Source: Phoenix dactylifera (Eukaryota; Streptophyta; Magnoliopsida; Arecales; Arecaceae). From it: a stretch of 64,000 nucleotides of DNA. A program made the translations under genes and the position numbers. Positions 44,336 to 56,752 of the stretch are shown here, piece by piece. The stretch covers positions 11,047,595-11,111,594 of the forward strand of contig NC_052397.1 of the NCBI RefSeq assembly GCF_009389715.1, written 5' to 3'. The notes under the pieces were generated by a model. That model had not been told where the DNA came from, ran no database searches, and saw only the letters and a program-made list of their open reading frames with translations. Positions within the stretch are counted from its first letter, which is position 1; every line of letters begins with the position of its first letter.

Positions 44336-44476
44336 CCCAAAAATCATGTTATTTTTGTGCCACTAGAGATAGTTATAGACTTATCCATGATTTAGGAGCT
44401 GAATTGATGATCATAGATAAGAAGTCCTATGTTTGCCTTAGACTAATCCTCAAAATCTATGAATTAGAGGAGAGTA

Positions 44477-47400
44477 TCACGAGAATGGATCAATCACTCC
44501 TAACCCTCTTCTAAGTATGCAAAATCGATCCTCACATAGGGGTTTTGTGAAGATATCAGCAAGTTGATCATCAGTACACACAAATTGAAGTGTCACATCA
44601 CCATTCAGTACATGATCTCTTATGAAGTGATGTCTTATCTCAATATGTTTAGTTCTTGAGTGCTGAATTGAATTCTTAGTTAGATTAATGGCACTTGTAT
44701 TATCACAGTTAATGGGAATTTTATCTTGTTTAATGCCATAATCTTCAAGTTGTTGTTTAATCCACAAGATTTGAGCACAACAACTCCCGGCAGCAACATA
44801 TTTGGCTTCAGCTGTAGATAATGCAACCGAGTTTTGTTTCTTGCTAAACCAAGAGATTAAATTTTCTCCTAAGAATTGACATGATCCGCTGGTGCTTTTT
44901 CTATCAAGTTTACAACCAGCGAAGTCTGAATCAGTGTACCCAATCAAATTTATGCTTGAATCTTTAGAGTACTATAGACCTATGATTTTTGTTCCTATTA
45001 GGTATTTAAAGATTCTCTTAACAGCTATTAAATGTGATTCCTTAGGATTAGATTGATATCTAGCACACATGCATACACTAAACATGATATCAGGTCTACT
45101 TGCAGTAAGATATAATAAAGATCCTATCATACCTCTATACATCTTTTGATCTACTGACTTACCTGATTCATCTTTATCAAGTTTGCATGACGTACCCATG
45201 GGTGTGCTGATTGGCTTGTTTCCTTCCATATCAAACTTCTTGAGCATCTCTTTGATGAATTTCGCTTGACAGATGAAGATGCCCTCCTTAGATTGTTTGA
45301 TTTGTAGCCCGAGAAAATAGTTCAGCTCTCCCATCATGCTCATTTCAAATTCACTCTGCATCAAGTTAGCAAATTCTTCGCAGAGGCGATTGTTAGTAGC
45401 ACCGAAAATAATATTATCAACATAAATCTGCACTACTAACATTTCTTTGTTTTTCTTCTTTAAAAACAGTGTTGTATCTACATTTTCTCTAGAGAACTCA
45501 TGGTCTAGTAGAAATTTGTTAAGTCTTTCATACCAAGCTCTAGAAGCTTGCTTTAGACCATAAAGTGCTTTATTTAGTTTGTAAACATGATTGGGGTATT
45601 GATGATTTTCAAAACGAGGAGGTTGTTCTACATACACCTCCTCATTAATATACCCATTCAAAAATGCACTTTTTACATCCATTTGAAATAATTTGAAGTC
45701 TTTAGAGCATGCAAATACTAGTAACAATCTAATTGCCTCAAGTCTAGCTACAAGAGCAAAGGTTTCATCAAAGTCTATACCTTCTTCTTGATTATAGCCC
45801 TTTGCTACTAGTCTAGCCTTGTTCCTAATCACAATTCCATTTTCATCAAGTTTATTTTTATATATCCATTTGGTACCTATTATTGAATATTCAGAGGGTC
45901 GTTCAACTAGGTTCCATACCTTGTTTCTAGTAAATTGGTTTAGTTCTTCTTGCATTGCATTTATCCAATTTACATCCTTTTCAGCTTCTTCTATGTGTTT
46001 AGGTTCAAAGTGTGAGACAAATGCTAGATGATTATTTAAGTTCCTAAGAGATGCTCTAGTCCTAACAGGTTGAGATGGATCATCTAAAATTAATTTCTTA
46101 GGATGTCCATGAGCATACCTCCAAGCCTTAGTCAGCCCATGATCCACAATTGCCTCTTGGCTTGTTGATGCATTTCCATTTAGTTTTTGTTCATCTTCTT
46201 GTAATGTCATCTCATCAATCTTTTCTTCAAGAATTTCTGCATCATCATCAGGAACAACTCTCTTGCTAGAAGAGATATCACTAGTATCATCAAAAACAAC
46301 ATGTATAGACTCTTCAATAACAAGATTTCTTTTGTTAAATACTCTATATGCTTTACTTGATGTAGAATATCCCAAAAAGATACCTTCATCAGATTTAGAA
46401 TCAAATTTACCTAAGTTATCCTTCCCATTATTATGAATGAAACACCTACATCCAAAAACATGAAAATAGTTTACTTTGGGCTTTCTATTTTTCCAAAGTT
46501 CATAAGGTGTTTTCTTTATAATGGGTCTCAATAAAACTCTATTTAATATATGACATGATGTATTAATGGCTTCTCCCCAAAAATACTTAGGGAGGTTACT
46601 TTCACATAGCATGGTTCTAGCCATTTCCTCTAGGGTTCTATTCTTCCTTTCTACAACTCCATTTTGTTGTGGTGTCTTAGGTGCAGAAAAATTATGAGTT
46701 ATTCCCTTTTTACTACAAAATTCATCAAATAGATGATTTTCAAATTCCGTTCCATGGTCACTTCTAATAGCTATGACTGAAGCATCTCTAGTATTAGTTA
46801 CTTCCTTATGAAATTTCTTAAATACTGAAAATGCTTGATCTTTATGAGCTAAAAACATGACCCAAGTATATCTAGAAAAATCATCTACAATAACAAGACC
46901 ATATTTGTTTCCACCTAGACTTGTGGTTCTAGTTGGTCCAAATAGATCCATGTGTAGTAGTTCAAGAGGTCTAGAGGTAGAGACACAATTTATGGATTTA
47001 AAGGAGTTCCTTGATTGTTTGCCATATTGACAAGCTTCACAGATTTTATTTTTCTCAAATTTTAGTTTTGGCAAACCTATTACAGAATCTCTTTTAACTA
47101 ACTTAGATATTGTATCCATACTTGCATGTCCTAATTTACGGTGCCATAACCAACTTGCATCATTCTCCTTAGTATCACTAGCAACTAAGCAATGACTGTT
47201 TTTAGCAAGATCATCTAGATCTACTACATAGACATTTCCACGTCTTATTTCTTTGAATACTAAGCTATTATCAATTGAGTTGGTTATGATGCATAAGGAT
47301 TGTTTAAACAAAACATCAAAACCCTTATCACATAATTGACTTATGCTAAGTAAGTTATGTTTAAGACCATCTACTAATCGTACATTATCAACAAAGGTTG

Positions 47401-47565
47401 AGGAGGTGATTTGTACTTTACCTATACCAACAATGTGACCTTGGTTATTGTCTCCAAATGTCACTGCACCTCCCTTCTTAGGCTCAAGGGTGAAGAATTG
47501 GTCTTTGTCACCCGTCATGTGTCTTGAGCAGCCACTATCCAAATACCAACAGTTTTTGTCGACCT
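44477..47565 (-). pseudogene. pol of the inner copia element
   Basis: In order: protease LDSGCSRHMTGD; GAG-pre-integrase HRKLGHASMDT...CEACQYGKQ; integrase Asp in HMDLFGPTR, Asp in IRSDHGTEFEN and Glu in NGVVERKNRTLEE; RT KWIYKNKLDENG, KARLVAKGYNQ and MDVKSAFLNGYINEEVYVEQ; RNase H TDSDFAGCKLDRKSTSG, STAEAKYVAAGSC, NCDNTSAINLTKN and KHIEIRHHFIRD. There are two clear defects. The RT active site YVDD reads YVDN (codon 45415-45413), and TAG at 44974-44972 replaces what should be a Trp (IGL-stop-YSKD), cutting off RNase H. Otherwise the frame is open over about 3 kb. This is the youngest retrotransposon pol in the window. Confidence 0.93.
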
Positions 47566-47594
47566 TGGCTGCAAGACACTCCTACACAAGGAAA

Positions 47595-49376
47595 TCATAC
47601 AATTTTAGGTACCCAAATTTTCTTGGGTCCTTCATGGTTAGTAATGTTGGTTCCTTTTGGAACCCAAACCCTTTTAATTTTTCCTTTAGCTTTTCCTTTT
47701 CTATGATCACACACATTAGCTTTATGTCCTATTGTTCCACAGCAAAAACAGGTTATTTTCTTAGTTTTGCTTTCTCCTGCTTTTACAAAGAAATTACTAA
47801 GGAGCTTTTGCTTATTTTTAGGTTTATACCCTAAACCAGCTCTATTGAACACAGCTCGTTGACTATTAAGTATCATTTCCAATTTTTCAGAACTATATGT
47901 AAACTTTTCTACAAAAGGTTTGTACTTTTCAAGTTCTAGTGCCAACTTTTGTTTTTCTGTTTTTAGTGCATTTAAGTCTTTTGTGAAATTATCTCTAATA
48001 GTTTGTTTATCCTTTTTAAGTTTAGAAATTTCCTTGGTTAGTTTTTCGTTATCTTTAATTAAGGTATTAGTTTTTTGAATTAACATTTGCTTGCTTGTTT
48101 TAAGTTCTAAATTTTCTTTAATGATAAAATCCTTATCCTTAACTAATTTATCGTATTTATGGAGGTAAGATTGATTAGTTAGTTTTAGCTCTTTATTCTT
48201 AAGATTTATTGTCTTATATTCATCCATTAATTCATTAAACACATCATACAATTCATCAAAGGTAAAATCTAAATGCGTTTCAGATGTTACCTCATTTTCG
48301 TTTGCCATAAAACATAGGTTGGCCTTTTCTTCTTGTTCCTCATCCGATGATGATGATAATGAATCGAAGTCCGATAGGGTGGAAACGAGGACTTTCTTTT
48401 TCTTGTACTTGCTGGCCTTCTTGAGCAAAGGACAGTCCGCTCTGAAGTGTCCCGGCTTCTTACATTCGTAGCATCCGATTCCCTCATTTTCCCTTTCCTT
48501 ACCTTTATCCTTGTAATAGAAACTTGAGGGACCTCTCCTTTGATGAAAGGACTTCTTTCGGTTGATGAATTTTCTGAACTTACGCACGAGAAGAGCCTCA
48601 TCATCATCTCCCTCATGATCTTCTTCTTCACTGCTGCTACTGCAAGATAAATCCTTGTTAGAAGAAGTAGATTTGAGAGCTATTACCTTTTTCTTATGAG
48701 AGGATTCTTCTTCGCTGTGTTGTTTCATTGTGAGCTCGTGCGTCATTAGGGATCCAAAAAGCTCCTCAAGTGGAAGCTTGTTCAAGTCCTTGGCTTCTTG
48801 GATTGCCGTCACCTTGGCCTCCCATGACCTTGGCAAACAACGAAGAATCTTCCTGACAAGGTCACTGTTAGTATAATTTTTTTCAAGGCTTTTTAGGCCA
48901 TTGACAATGTCAGTAAATCTAGTAAACATGCAAGTGATAGTTTCATTGGAATCCATCTTAAATAATTCATACTTATGAACTAATATATTTATTTTAGATT
49001 CTTTTACTTGATTTGTGCCCTCGTGGTTCACTTCAAGTCTATTCCAAATCTCTTTTGCAGAATTGCAAGTAGAGACTCTATTGAATTCATTTCGGTCTAA
49101 AGCACAATAAAGCACATTCATTGCTTTGGCATTTAGTTGTGCTTTCCTTATATCATTGTCATCCCAATCCTTTTCAAGTTTGGGTATAGTAACACCCTCT
49201 ACAAAAATTGATGGGATGTATGGTCCATTAAGTATGGTGGTCCACATCTCATAGTCTTGTGCTTGGATAAATATTCTCATCCTAGCCTTCCAATATGAGT
49301 AGTCGGATCCATTGAAGAATGGAGGTCTATGGGTGGACTGGCCCTCAATATGAGAAGATCCAAATGGGGTTGTCAT
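47595..49376 (-). CDS. gag of the inner copia element
   Basis: A 593-residue open frame starts at MTTPFGSSHIEG. The N-terminal 220 residues carry the DUF4219/UBN2-type capsid region (PFFNGSDYSYWKARMRIFIQAQDYEMW, LRCLPRSWEAKVTAI). A Ser/Glu-rich linker follows, with a CCHC knuckle, CYECKKPGHFRADC (residues about 301-314). A long charged coiled-coil-like stretch covers residues about 380-510 (LKNKELKLTNQ, NEKLTKEISKLKKDK), and a second knuckle, CFCCGTIGHKANVC, lies at about 542-555. The product would form virus-like particles that package the RNA. The frame ends at TGA 47597-47595 just before pol, which is in another frame; the pol frame is itself closed by a TAG near 47566. This copy therefore has no simple gag-pol readthrough. 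Confidence 0.93.
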   Translation of the reverse strand: MTTPFGSSHIEGQSTHRPPFFNGSDYSYWKARMRIFIQAQDYEMWTTILNGPYIPSIFVEGVTIPKLEKDWDDNDIRKAQLNAKAMNVLYCALDRNEFNRVSTCNSAKEIWNRLEVNHEGTNQVKESKINILVHKYELFKMDSNETITCMFTRFTDIVNGLKSLEKNYTNSDLVRKILRCLPRSWEAKVTAIQEAKDLNKLPLEELFGSLMTHELTMKQHSEEESSHKKKVIALKSTSSNKDLSCSSSSEEEDHEGDDDEALLVRKFRKFINRKKSFHQRRGPSSFYYKDKGKERENEGIGCYECKKPGHFRADCPLLKKASKYKKKKVLVSTLSDFDSLSSSSDEEQEEKANLCFMANENEVTSETHLDFTFDELYDVFNELMDEYKTINLKNKELKLTNQSYLHKYDKLVKDKDFIIKENLELKTSKQMLIQKTNTLIKDNEKLTKEISKLKKDKQTIRDNFTKDLNALKTEKQKLALELEKYKPFVEKFTYSSEKLEMILNSQRAVFNRAGLGYKPKNKQKLLSNFFVKAGESKTKKITCFCCGTIGHKANVCDHRKGKAKGKIKRVWVPKGTNITNHEGPKKIWVPKIV

Positions 49377-49411
49377 TTTGATCTTTTACTCTTTTGGTAA
49401 AAGAGTTCCGG

Positions 49412-49422
49412 CTCTGATACCA
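49412..49422 (-). other. Primer-binding site, inner copia
   Basis: Plus strand 'ctctgatacca' is, on the minus strand, TGGTATCAGAG, complementary to the 3' end of initiator tRNA-Met, two bases inside the 5' LTR. Confidence 0.9.
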
Positions 49423-49424
49423 CT

Positions 49425-51320
49425 TGTTGCCCAGATAGACAACCCAAGAGGGGGGGTGAATTGGGTTTTAAAATAATTATTGCAATTAAAAGACTTTGTG
49501 AGTAACTAATTAAAACTTTTGCGAGTGGATTAATTAGTTGCTATATACAGTGGATGAAGGAAAAGGAAGAGACAATGAAACAATCACAAACACAAGCAAT
49601 TTTATAGTGGTTCGGAGCTAACCCTTGCTCCTACGTCCACTCCCCAAGCCTCACTTGGGAGTTCACTATAATCCCTCGGATTACAGCCGGTTGTTTTACA
49701 AGTTCACAACCCAACTTGTTGTTTTACGAGATCACAACGAACTCGGTCGGTTTTCACAGGCTCACCGACTAGAACCACCCGATTGTTTTTCCGGGATCAC
49801 AATCAAACCCTTACACCGTTGGTTTTAACCTTGGCTCACCAACAAACCTTAACACCCTTGATTCAATCCCCTGATTGTATCAAGTAAGTAACAAATAGTT
49901 TGACACAAACAAAAAGGAAGTTTCTCAAAAGCGTATTTAAACAATTTAAGCAAGGAAGAGTAAGAAGCCCTCAAACTGATTTTGGAGATGGAGGAAGGGG
50001 CTTTTCAAACTCTTTGACTCCTCTTGAATTTGATGTAGACTTGCTGTCAGGAGGAGAGCCTTGAATGTGAGGAAGACAGTTGGAGAGTCGACTTCAATGC
50101 ACTTCTTCCTTCTTTTTCGTGTAATCACTCTAGAGAGCTTTTGGTTGGTGGAAATCCCTTTAGCTTTGAATGGAGTCTCTCTTTCCTACTCTATTACTGT
50201 TCACTCAGGCTATTTAAGCCATTCCCAAAGAAAAATAGCCGTTAGACACAGATTCAAGGCCGTTCTGCACATTCTGCAACTCCTGACAAAATGCCCGTTG
50301 GGATCGGAGTCGACTCGCTCGATCAGGAGTCGACTCGAGTGTTGCTGGAGTCGACTCATGCTTTACTGGAGACGACTCGCCCACTGTTCAAAATTTGAAA
50401 TCGAGTGCCGTCCCGTTCTGGAGTCGACTCGGCTGAACCTGGAGTCGACTCGCCAATTATCCGGAGATGACTTTCCCTTCTGGAGACGACTCGATCTTCA
50501 GGCTTCAAAACTTATCCTCTCGGTTTTGCTTCCTCGAGTCGACTCGGATTTCCTTGGAGTCGACTCGGCTCTCAGAGCCTGAAAGACAGGTCTTCTGTCT
50601 TTGAACTTGATCTGTCTCGGAGTCGACTCGGACTTTGCGGGAGTCGACTCGGCTCTCAGACACGAAATATCGGTCTTCTATCTTTGGAGTTGAACTGCCT
50701 TGGAGTCGACTCGGACTTTGCGGGAGTCGACTCGGCTCTCAGACATCGAAGTTGGCTCTCTGACTTTTAGCCTTGCATTTCTCTGGGAGTCGACTCTTGC
50801 TTCCTTAGGAGTCGACCTGCCAACCGTCGGAGTCGACTCAAGTTCTTCGAGAGTCGACTCGGCTCTCAGAGTCCAATATGGCTTCTCTGTCTTTCTATCT
50901 GTTACTCCATGGAGTCGACTCGTACTATGCTGGAGTCGACTCGGCAAGCATCGGAGTCGACTCGAATTCTTCAGGAGTCGACTCGTTGACAGGTTCTGAG
51001 ATGAATCTTTCTGTCCGGCTGTCTGTTCTCAATCGGAGTCGACTCGTAATGTGCAGGAGTCGACTCGAGCTTGTGCCAGTGCTTCTGATACGCTTGGAGT
51101 CGACTCGTAATCTTCCGGAGTCGACTCGAGATTCAGACTTTAGTTCAAATTGATTTTTATACTTAGCCAAAGTGTATTGAACCAAAGCTAGAGACACTTA
51201 AACATAAATTCACAAATATTTGACTGAAACACTAGATTGAATTCATTAGTATAACATAAGATATACTCAAATGCTTTGAGCTCATCAAAATCAAATAGGG
51301 TTAAAATCAATCACTCCACA
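49425..51320 (-). repeat. Inner copia 5' LTR
   Basis: Same length as the partner LTR with no gaps and about 21 substitutions, mostly transitions. It is followed on the minus strand, two bases after its end, by the primer-binding site. Confidence 0.95.
50300..51135. repeat. Array of GAGTCGACTC palindromes in the 5' LTR
   Basis: Positional copy of the array in the other LTR. One variant, gagttgactc at about 40812, is intact (gagtcgactc) here. Confidence 0.95.
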
Positions 51321-51325
51321 AAGAA
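51321..51325. repeat. 5-bp target duplication, right (inner copia)
   Basis: AAGAA directly after the LTR end ...ACTCCACA; same as 39883-39887. Confidence 0.92.
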
Positions 51326-54300
51326 GAAAAACAAAAATCAAAAGAAAAAGGTGCATCGTGCTGAGCAAAGTCATACTAAGAAGAAGAAGGCTGATCAGAG
51401 TAAGGTAGAGTGCTTCTACTGTAAGAAGCAAGGGTATTGAAAGAGGATCTGTCCTCAGTACATTGCCTCTCCTGATCCGAACAGACCAAAGAAAAAGATG
51501 CAATCGGTTGCAGATCAAGGTACTTATATGATAATACCTTGTAATTTCTCAATTTGTGATAATTCGACCTGGGTATTGGATATCGGAAGTTCTTTTAATA
51601 TTTGTAATTCGTTGCAGGGATTACAGGTCAGTGAGAGATTTGAAGAAAGCGAAAGGTTCCTAATTGTTGGAGATGGAAGATCAGTTCCAGTTCTAGCTTT
51701 AGGAATTCTAAAACTTGTATTCAATTCTCAAATAATAGTCTTAAGTGACTGTCACTTTTATCTTTCTTTTCTATTGAATGTAATTTTTGTAGGCCTTTTG
51801 GCCATGAACGGTTATGAGATTTCAATAAAAAGAAATTATTGTAATATCGTTATGAATGGTGTTACTGTAATGCATGGACAATTGAGTAATGGGATTTACA
51901 TATTATCACAGCGTGTTAATGTAATGTACAAGTCAAGCAAGCGCCCTAGAATAGATAATGTCACAGATGTCTACCTTTGGCATCATAGGCTAGGTCATAT
52001 TAACAAGAACAGAATGAACAGATTAAATAAAGAGGGAATTCTCAATGTTAATGATTGTGAATCATTGACAACCTGCGAGTCATGTCTTCTTGGTAAGATG
52101 ACCAAATCACCTTTTACCGAAAAAGGTGAACGTGCTAGTGACTTATTGATCCTTGTACATTCTGATGTATGTGGGCCAATGAGCACAGATGCTAGAGGTG
52201 GGTATTCATATTTCATTACGTTTACAGACGATCTTTCGATGTATGGTTATGTCTATTCAATGAGACATAAATTTGAAGCATTTGAAATGTTCAAATTGTA
52301 TCGTAATGAAGTAAAAAAACAAACTGGAAAGAGTATTAAAACCCTTCGATCAGATCGAGGGGGTGAATACCTTTCCAATGAGTTTTTGACATATCTGGGA
52401 GAGAATGAGATTCTTTCTCAATGGACTCCTCCTGGTACACCGCAGTATAACGACGTATCAGAAAGGAGAAATCAAACCCTGTTAGACATGGTTCGATCCA
52501 TGATGGAGTTTGCGAGTCTGCCCATATTCTTTTGGGGATATGCACTTGAGTCAGCCTGCTACATTCTAAATAAAGTTTCAAATAAGTCGGTAAATAAAAC
52601 ACCACATGAGATGTGGACTGGACGTAAGCCGATCCTCTCTCATCTTAGAATTTGGGGGTGTCCGGCATACGTCAAACGTTTAAAAACAGACAAACTTGAA
52701 CCCAAGTCCGACAAATATTTCTTTGTCGGTTATCCTAAAGAAACTAAAGGATATTATTTCTACCTTGTTGAAGAACAAAATTGTTCGTAAGCAATAGAGC
52801 TATATTCTTAGAGAAGAAATTCCTTGGAGAAGGAAGTAGAAGCTCTAATGTTGAGCTTAGAAAAGTTCAACATGTAGAAGACCCGACACCATCCACTGAA
52901 CCAGTTGAGTCTGAATTGATTAGATCAAATTCAAAACCTATTTTAGATGCACCATTAAGACGATCAGGTAGAGTACCACGTCAGTCAGACAGATACTACG
53001 GTTTCTTAGTCCAGAACGGGGATCCTATCGAACTTGATGAAAATAATGAGGATCTGATCACCTATATGGATGCAATGCAGAGGTATGACTCTAGTAAATG
53101 GCTTGGAGCTATGCAATCCGAAATGGAATCCATGAAAGTCAATGATGTATGGACATTAGTTGACCCATCCGAAAGGATTAAACCCATAGGGTGTAAGTGG
53201 ATTTTCAAAAGAAAACGGAGAGCAGACGGTCAGGTTGAGACCTATAAAGCCCGTCTGGTTGCCAAGGAATATCACCAACGTTATGGTATTGACTATGACG
53301 AGACGTTTTCTTCCGTGGCAATGCTCAAGTTCATTCGGATTGTGCTTGCGATAGCAACACATTTAGATTATGAAATCTGACAAATGGATGTAAAGACTGC
53401 TTTTCTAAATAGAGATTTAGAAGAGGAGGTGTATATAATGCAACCTGAAGGTTTTATATCTGCAGATGAGTCTAAGGTGTGCAAGCTTCAAAAATTCATT
53501 TATGGATTAAAGCAAGCTTCACAGAGTTGGAACATACGCTTTGATAAGGTAATCAAAACATATGGCTTCATTAAGAATGAAGAGAAACCTTGATTTATAA
53601 AAGGGCAAATGGTTCAGTTATTATATTTCTTATTTTGTATGTGGATGACATTTTTTTAATCGGGAACGACATTCCTGCATTACAAGAAATAAAGGTTTGG
53701 CTATCATCTCAATTTGCCATGAAGGATTTGGGAGAAGCATCTTACATCCTAGGGATGAAGATCTATAGAGATAGATCTAGAAGATTACTTGAATTATCCC
53801 AATCCACATACATTGATACTATACTGAAGAGGTTCAGTATGATTAATTCCAAAAAAGGTTATCTTCCGATGGGCCATGAAATTAACCTCTCTAAGAGGGA
53901 TTGTCCGACAACCCCTCAAGAAAGAGAGAGTATGAATAGAATTTCATATGCTTCGGCAGTGGGATCTATAAGTATGCCATGACATGTACTAGACCAGACG
54001 TGGCATACTTACTAGGAGTAGTGAGCAGAAACCAGTCTGATCCAGGTAGCAACCACTGGAAGGTTGTAAAAATCATCCTTAAGTTTTTGAGAAATACTAA
54101 AGACTAGTGGCTTGTCTACGGTGATTCTGACTTAAAACTTGAGGGATATATTGATTCAAGTTTTCAGTCAGATCAAGATGATAGCAAGAGCGTGTCAGGA
54201 TATATCTTTAATCTTAAAGGTGGGGCCATCTGCTGGAAGAGTTCCAAGCAGTATATAGTAGCAGATTCTACATGTAAAGCAGAATACATCGCAGCATCTG

Positions 54301-54601
54301 ATGCCGCCAAGGAAGCTGTATAGTTGTAGAAGTTCATCAACGAGCTTGGAGTGACACTCTCCATTAATGGTCCAGTGCCTGTATTTTGTGACAACACTGG
54401 AGCCATAGCTCAAGCAAGAGAACCCAAAGCACATCAGCAGACCAAGCATATTCTACGTCGCTACCACCTGGTTCGAGAGATCGTCGAACGAGGTAATATT
54501 GATTTTCAGAAGATTGACACAAAAGAAAATCTGGTTGACCCATTTACCAAAGTCCTCGGCATCAAAGAGTTCAACGAACACAAATCGAAGATGGGTATTA
54601 G
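51326..54601 (+). pseudogene. pol of the outer copia (protease, integrase, RT, RNase H)
   Basis: Domains are in copia order. Protease: TWVLDIGSSFNICN (Ile where Thr/Ser is expected after the catalytic Asp). GAG-pre-integrase: HHRLGHINKNRM...CESCLLGKM. Integrase: HSDVCGPM, LRSDRGGEYLS, and Glu in NDVSERRNQTLLD. RT: KWIFKRKRR, ETYKARLVAKEY, MDVKTAFLNRDLEEEVYI, LYVDDIFLIGND (active site intact). RNase H: ADSTCKAEYIAAS, VFCDNTGAIAQ, KHILRRYHLVRE. Lesions include a frameshift near 52785, TGA at 53378-53380 (before QMDVK, probably a former Trp), frameshifts near 53590 and 53970, and stops near 54104 and 54320. The natural C-terminus is split by the solo LTR and resumes at 56718 (RYCADWL, stop). Confidence 0.9.
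54597..54601. repeat. 5-bp target duplication, left (solo LTR)
   Basis: ATTAG before TGATAAGTGC, repeated at 56713-56717. Confidence 0.92.
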
Positions 54602-56712
54602 TGATAAGTGCTAAATAATGCATAAATTAACTTCCTACTCATAGCACTTATCATTATTTTTACGCACATATTTTAAATTTAAACATAAGAAAATGCATTC
54701 CTCTTTATCACTACATTTTAATAAATTATTAAAAGTAATTCAAGTTTGATTGATTTTATTGGTCGAGTCCAATCTATGCAGGTCAAGTCTAATCTATGCA
54801 GGTCAAGTCAAACTCATTTGGGATAATCCCTGGACCCAAATCACATGCATCCCGCGAATTAGATCCTCTCAGATTCTGATTCAGCCATTCATCCTAACTC
54901 CTCGGCATCACATCTCAGCCATTCACATCCAATTTCTTCACACGATTCATCCATCAAAAATAGGTCTTTCCACATGTTCAAACTTTCCAGATTTCTTCTC
55001 AAACGCCATCCCTTGCATCCCAAACCAAGATTCTCACAATCTTCTTCCGGATTCCCTGCATCCCAGAACAGAGTCTATCTTCTCCAAAAATCAAGCATCT
55101 CATGTTCATCTTCCCATTGTATCTCCATCCCATTTGCATGTCGTTCACAGTTTCGCATCCAAAGCTCCTTCATTTCGTCTTCTTCCTAGTGTATGATCCT
55201 CCACGTGATTATCTCCTCCCGTGTCCAAAGAATAGAACAAACCCACGGATTCCTCTCAGCCATCAGCCGAGATCCTCTCACGTCTCCATTTCAGCTTCAT
55301 CCTCCCCATTCCGTGGATCACGTCCCAGCCATCTTCTGAACCAACCCATCCTCTTCTCCGAATCCCCTGCATCTTCATCCCGTTCGCGATTAACTCCATC
55401 GACCACGGATGAATCCCCTGCTTAGCGGAACAATCGTCCACCGTGTCCAGCTCCTCCCAGCCTCCGAAATCCTCTCAACATCCATGGCTTCCTCCGCGTT
55501 GAAGCAGCATCGACTTCTTCCAGCTGCAGCCGCAACCATTTCGGGATACGATCAAGATCAGCCTTCATCCACGGATTACTTCCAATTCCCAAGTCTCTAG
55601 CGTCCGGATGTTCCATGATTCAAACTTCCGAAGCCAGCAAAATCCCAACAACTTCTGGATCATTTCATGTCCACAGATCCAGCCGTTCCCAAGCTTCCTT
55701 TCTTCCGGATTAAGTCCAGTATCCACGGATAGCTCCAAATCCCAACGAAGCCAGCACCTATAACACGTCCGAGTACTCCGCGATCCGACTCCATCCACAA
55801 GTGAGCTTCATCCTTCCGCATGATCCTCCCATTTGGAACAACCACGAAACAGGGGGAGGGTCTGGTGAAGCTATAAAAGGAGAAGACTCCTCTACCTTGG
55901 AGAGCATCTCTTCTCAGGTGGAGTTCCCACAGAAGTAAAAGGAGGGAGAGAATACTTTGGGTATTTTGGAAATGACTTCCCATAGAAAAAAATAATGAAG
56001 TGCTGAGAGGGAGTTTTCCATGGAAGTCACAGAAGGAAGGAGGGAGGAAGGGAAGAAGCCGATCGTGATGCAAATTGAAGCAGTCTCCACTGCTGCTATC
56101 ACCCACGACACCATGGAAAGCTGATCTCTTCACTAGGGCAGGATGAAGCCCTGACACAGGCGACAACGGTTTTTGTATTTATTTACTTCTGTTCTTGAAA
56201 TTGTATAAACTTCTTTGATCATAATGAATATCTTTTCATCTCATATTTAGATTCTGTGATTTTAAGTATGATATTTATATAATTGTTCTTCATGATCACT
56301 AAGTTAATATAAGATCATCCATGCTTAGAAAAGATGCAGTGTCCTGCCACATTAGTTTAGGATAGATATTTCATGCTAATTGAAGATGGATGTTCCTAAA
56401 TTACTTTTGTGAAATTTTATTTGAATGCTTATAAGGCTTGTAGCCAATTTGCATGTTAATCCAAAAACGAATTAAAATACAAATAATCCTTGTCCCTCTA
56501 TTAGTGGTGATTTTCTTACCCAAGGTTCTCTCAACTGATATCATTTTAATTGCATTTCCTATTAAATTATTTAGTTCAATAGTCTTCACAAATTCTCTTT
56601 TTCAATTTTTTTTTTAAAAAAAATAACTGTACCCTAATCCTTGTGGATCGATATCCGTAATCACTATCCTACCAGATACGTGCTATTGCGTGGTCTTTAA
56701 AGTTGACTATCA
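54602..56712 (+). mobile_element. Solo LTR, probably Ty3/gypsy
   Basis: Starts TGATAAGTGC and ends GACTATCA (TGATA...TATCA inverted tips). The 5-bp duplication ATTAG is perfect at 54597-54601 and 56713-56717. It has no gag or pol, so it is a solo LTR of 2.1 kb left by recombination. The tail, with 'ccttgtggatcgatatcc' and 'ctattgcgtgg', resembles the LTR end of Tat/Athila-type gypsy elements. A TATA-like CTATAAAAGG at 55871-55880 probably marks its promoter. Reading frames inside (54750-56166, both strands) are unsupported. Excising it in thought restores the host copia end, MGI-RYCADWL-stop. Confidence 0.92.
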
Positions 56713-56717
56713 ATTAG
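56713..56717. repeat. 5-bp target duplication, right (solo LTR)
   Basis: ATTAG after GACTATCA. The outer copia pol tail and its degenerate polypurine tract 'taagtggaag' follow. Confidence 0.92.
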
Positions 56718-56752
56718 ATACTGTGCCGATTGGCTTTAGGCTAAGTGGAAGT

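Larger units (their letters stand above)
39888..51320 (-). mobile_element. Sirevirus-like Ty1/copia element with third ORF, nested
   Basis: Two 1896-bp LTRs (39888-41783 and 49425-51320) of equal length differ at about 21 positions by eye (about 1%). The duplication AAGAA (39883-39887, 51321-51325) is perfect. On the minus strand: primer-binding site TGGTATCAGAG by the 5' LTR, gag (49376-47595), pol (about 47566-44477), a third ORF (44058-42916 plus 42867-42520), and a polypurine tract by the 3' LTR. A large gag with two zinc knuckles and an extra ORF after pol are typical of the Sirevirus/Maximus lineage. Low LTR divergence implies a recent insertion. Using a rate of 1.3e-8 per site per year (assumed), 1.1% corresponds to about 0.4 million years. 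Lesions: RT active-site Asp to Asn, a TAG in pol, and a TGA in ORF3. Confidence 0.96.
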
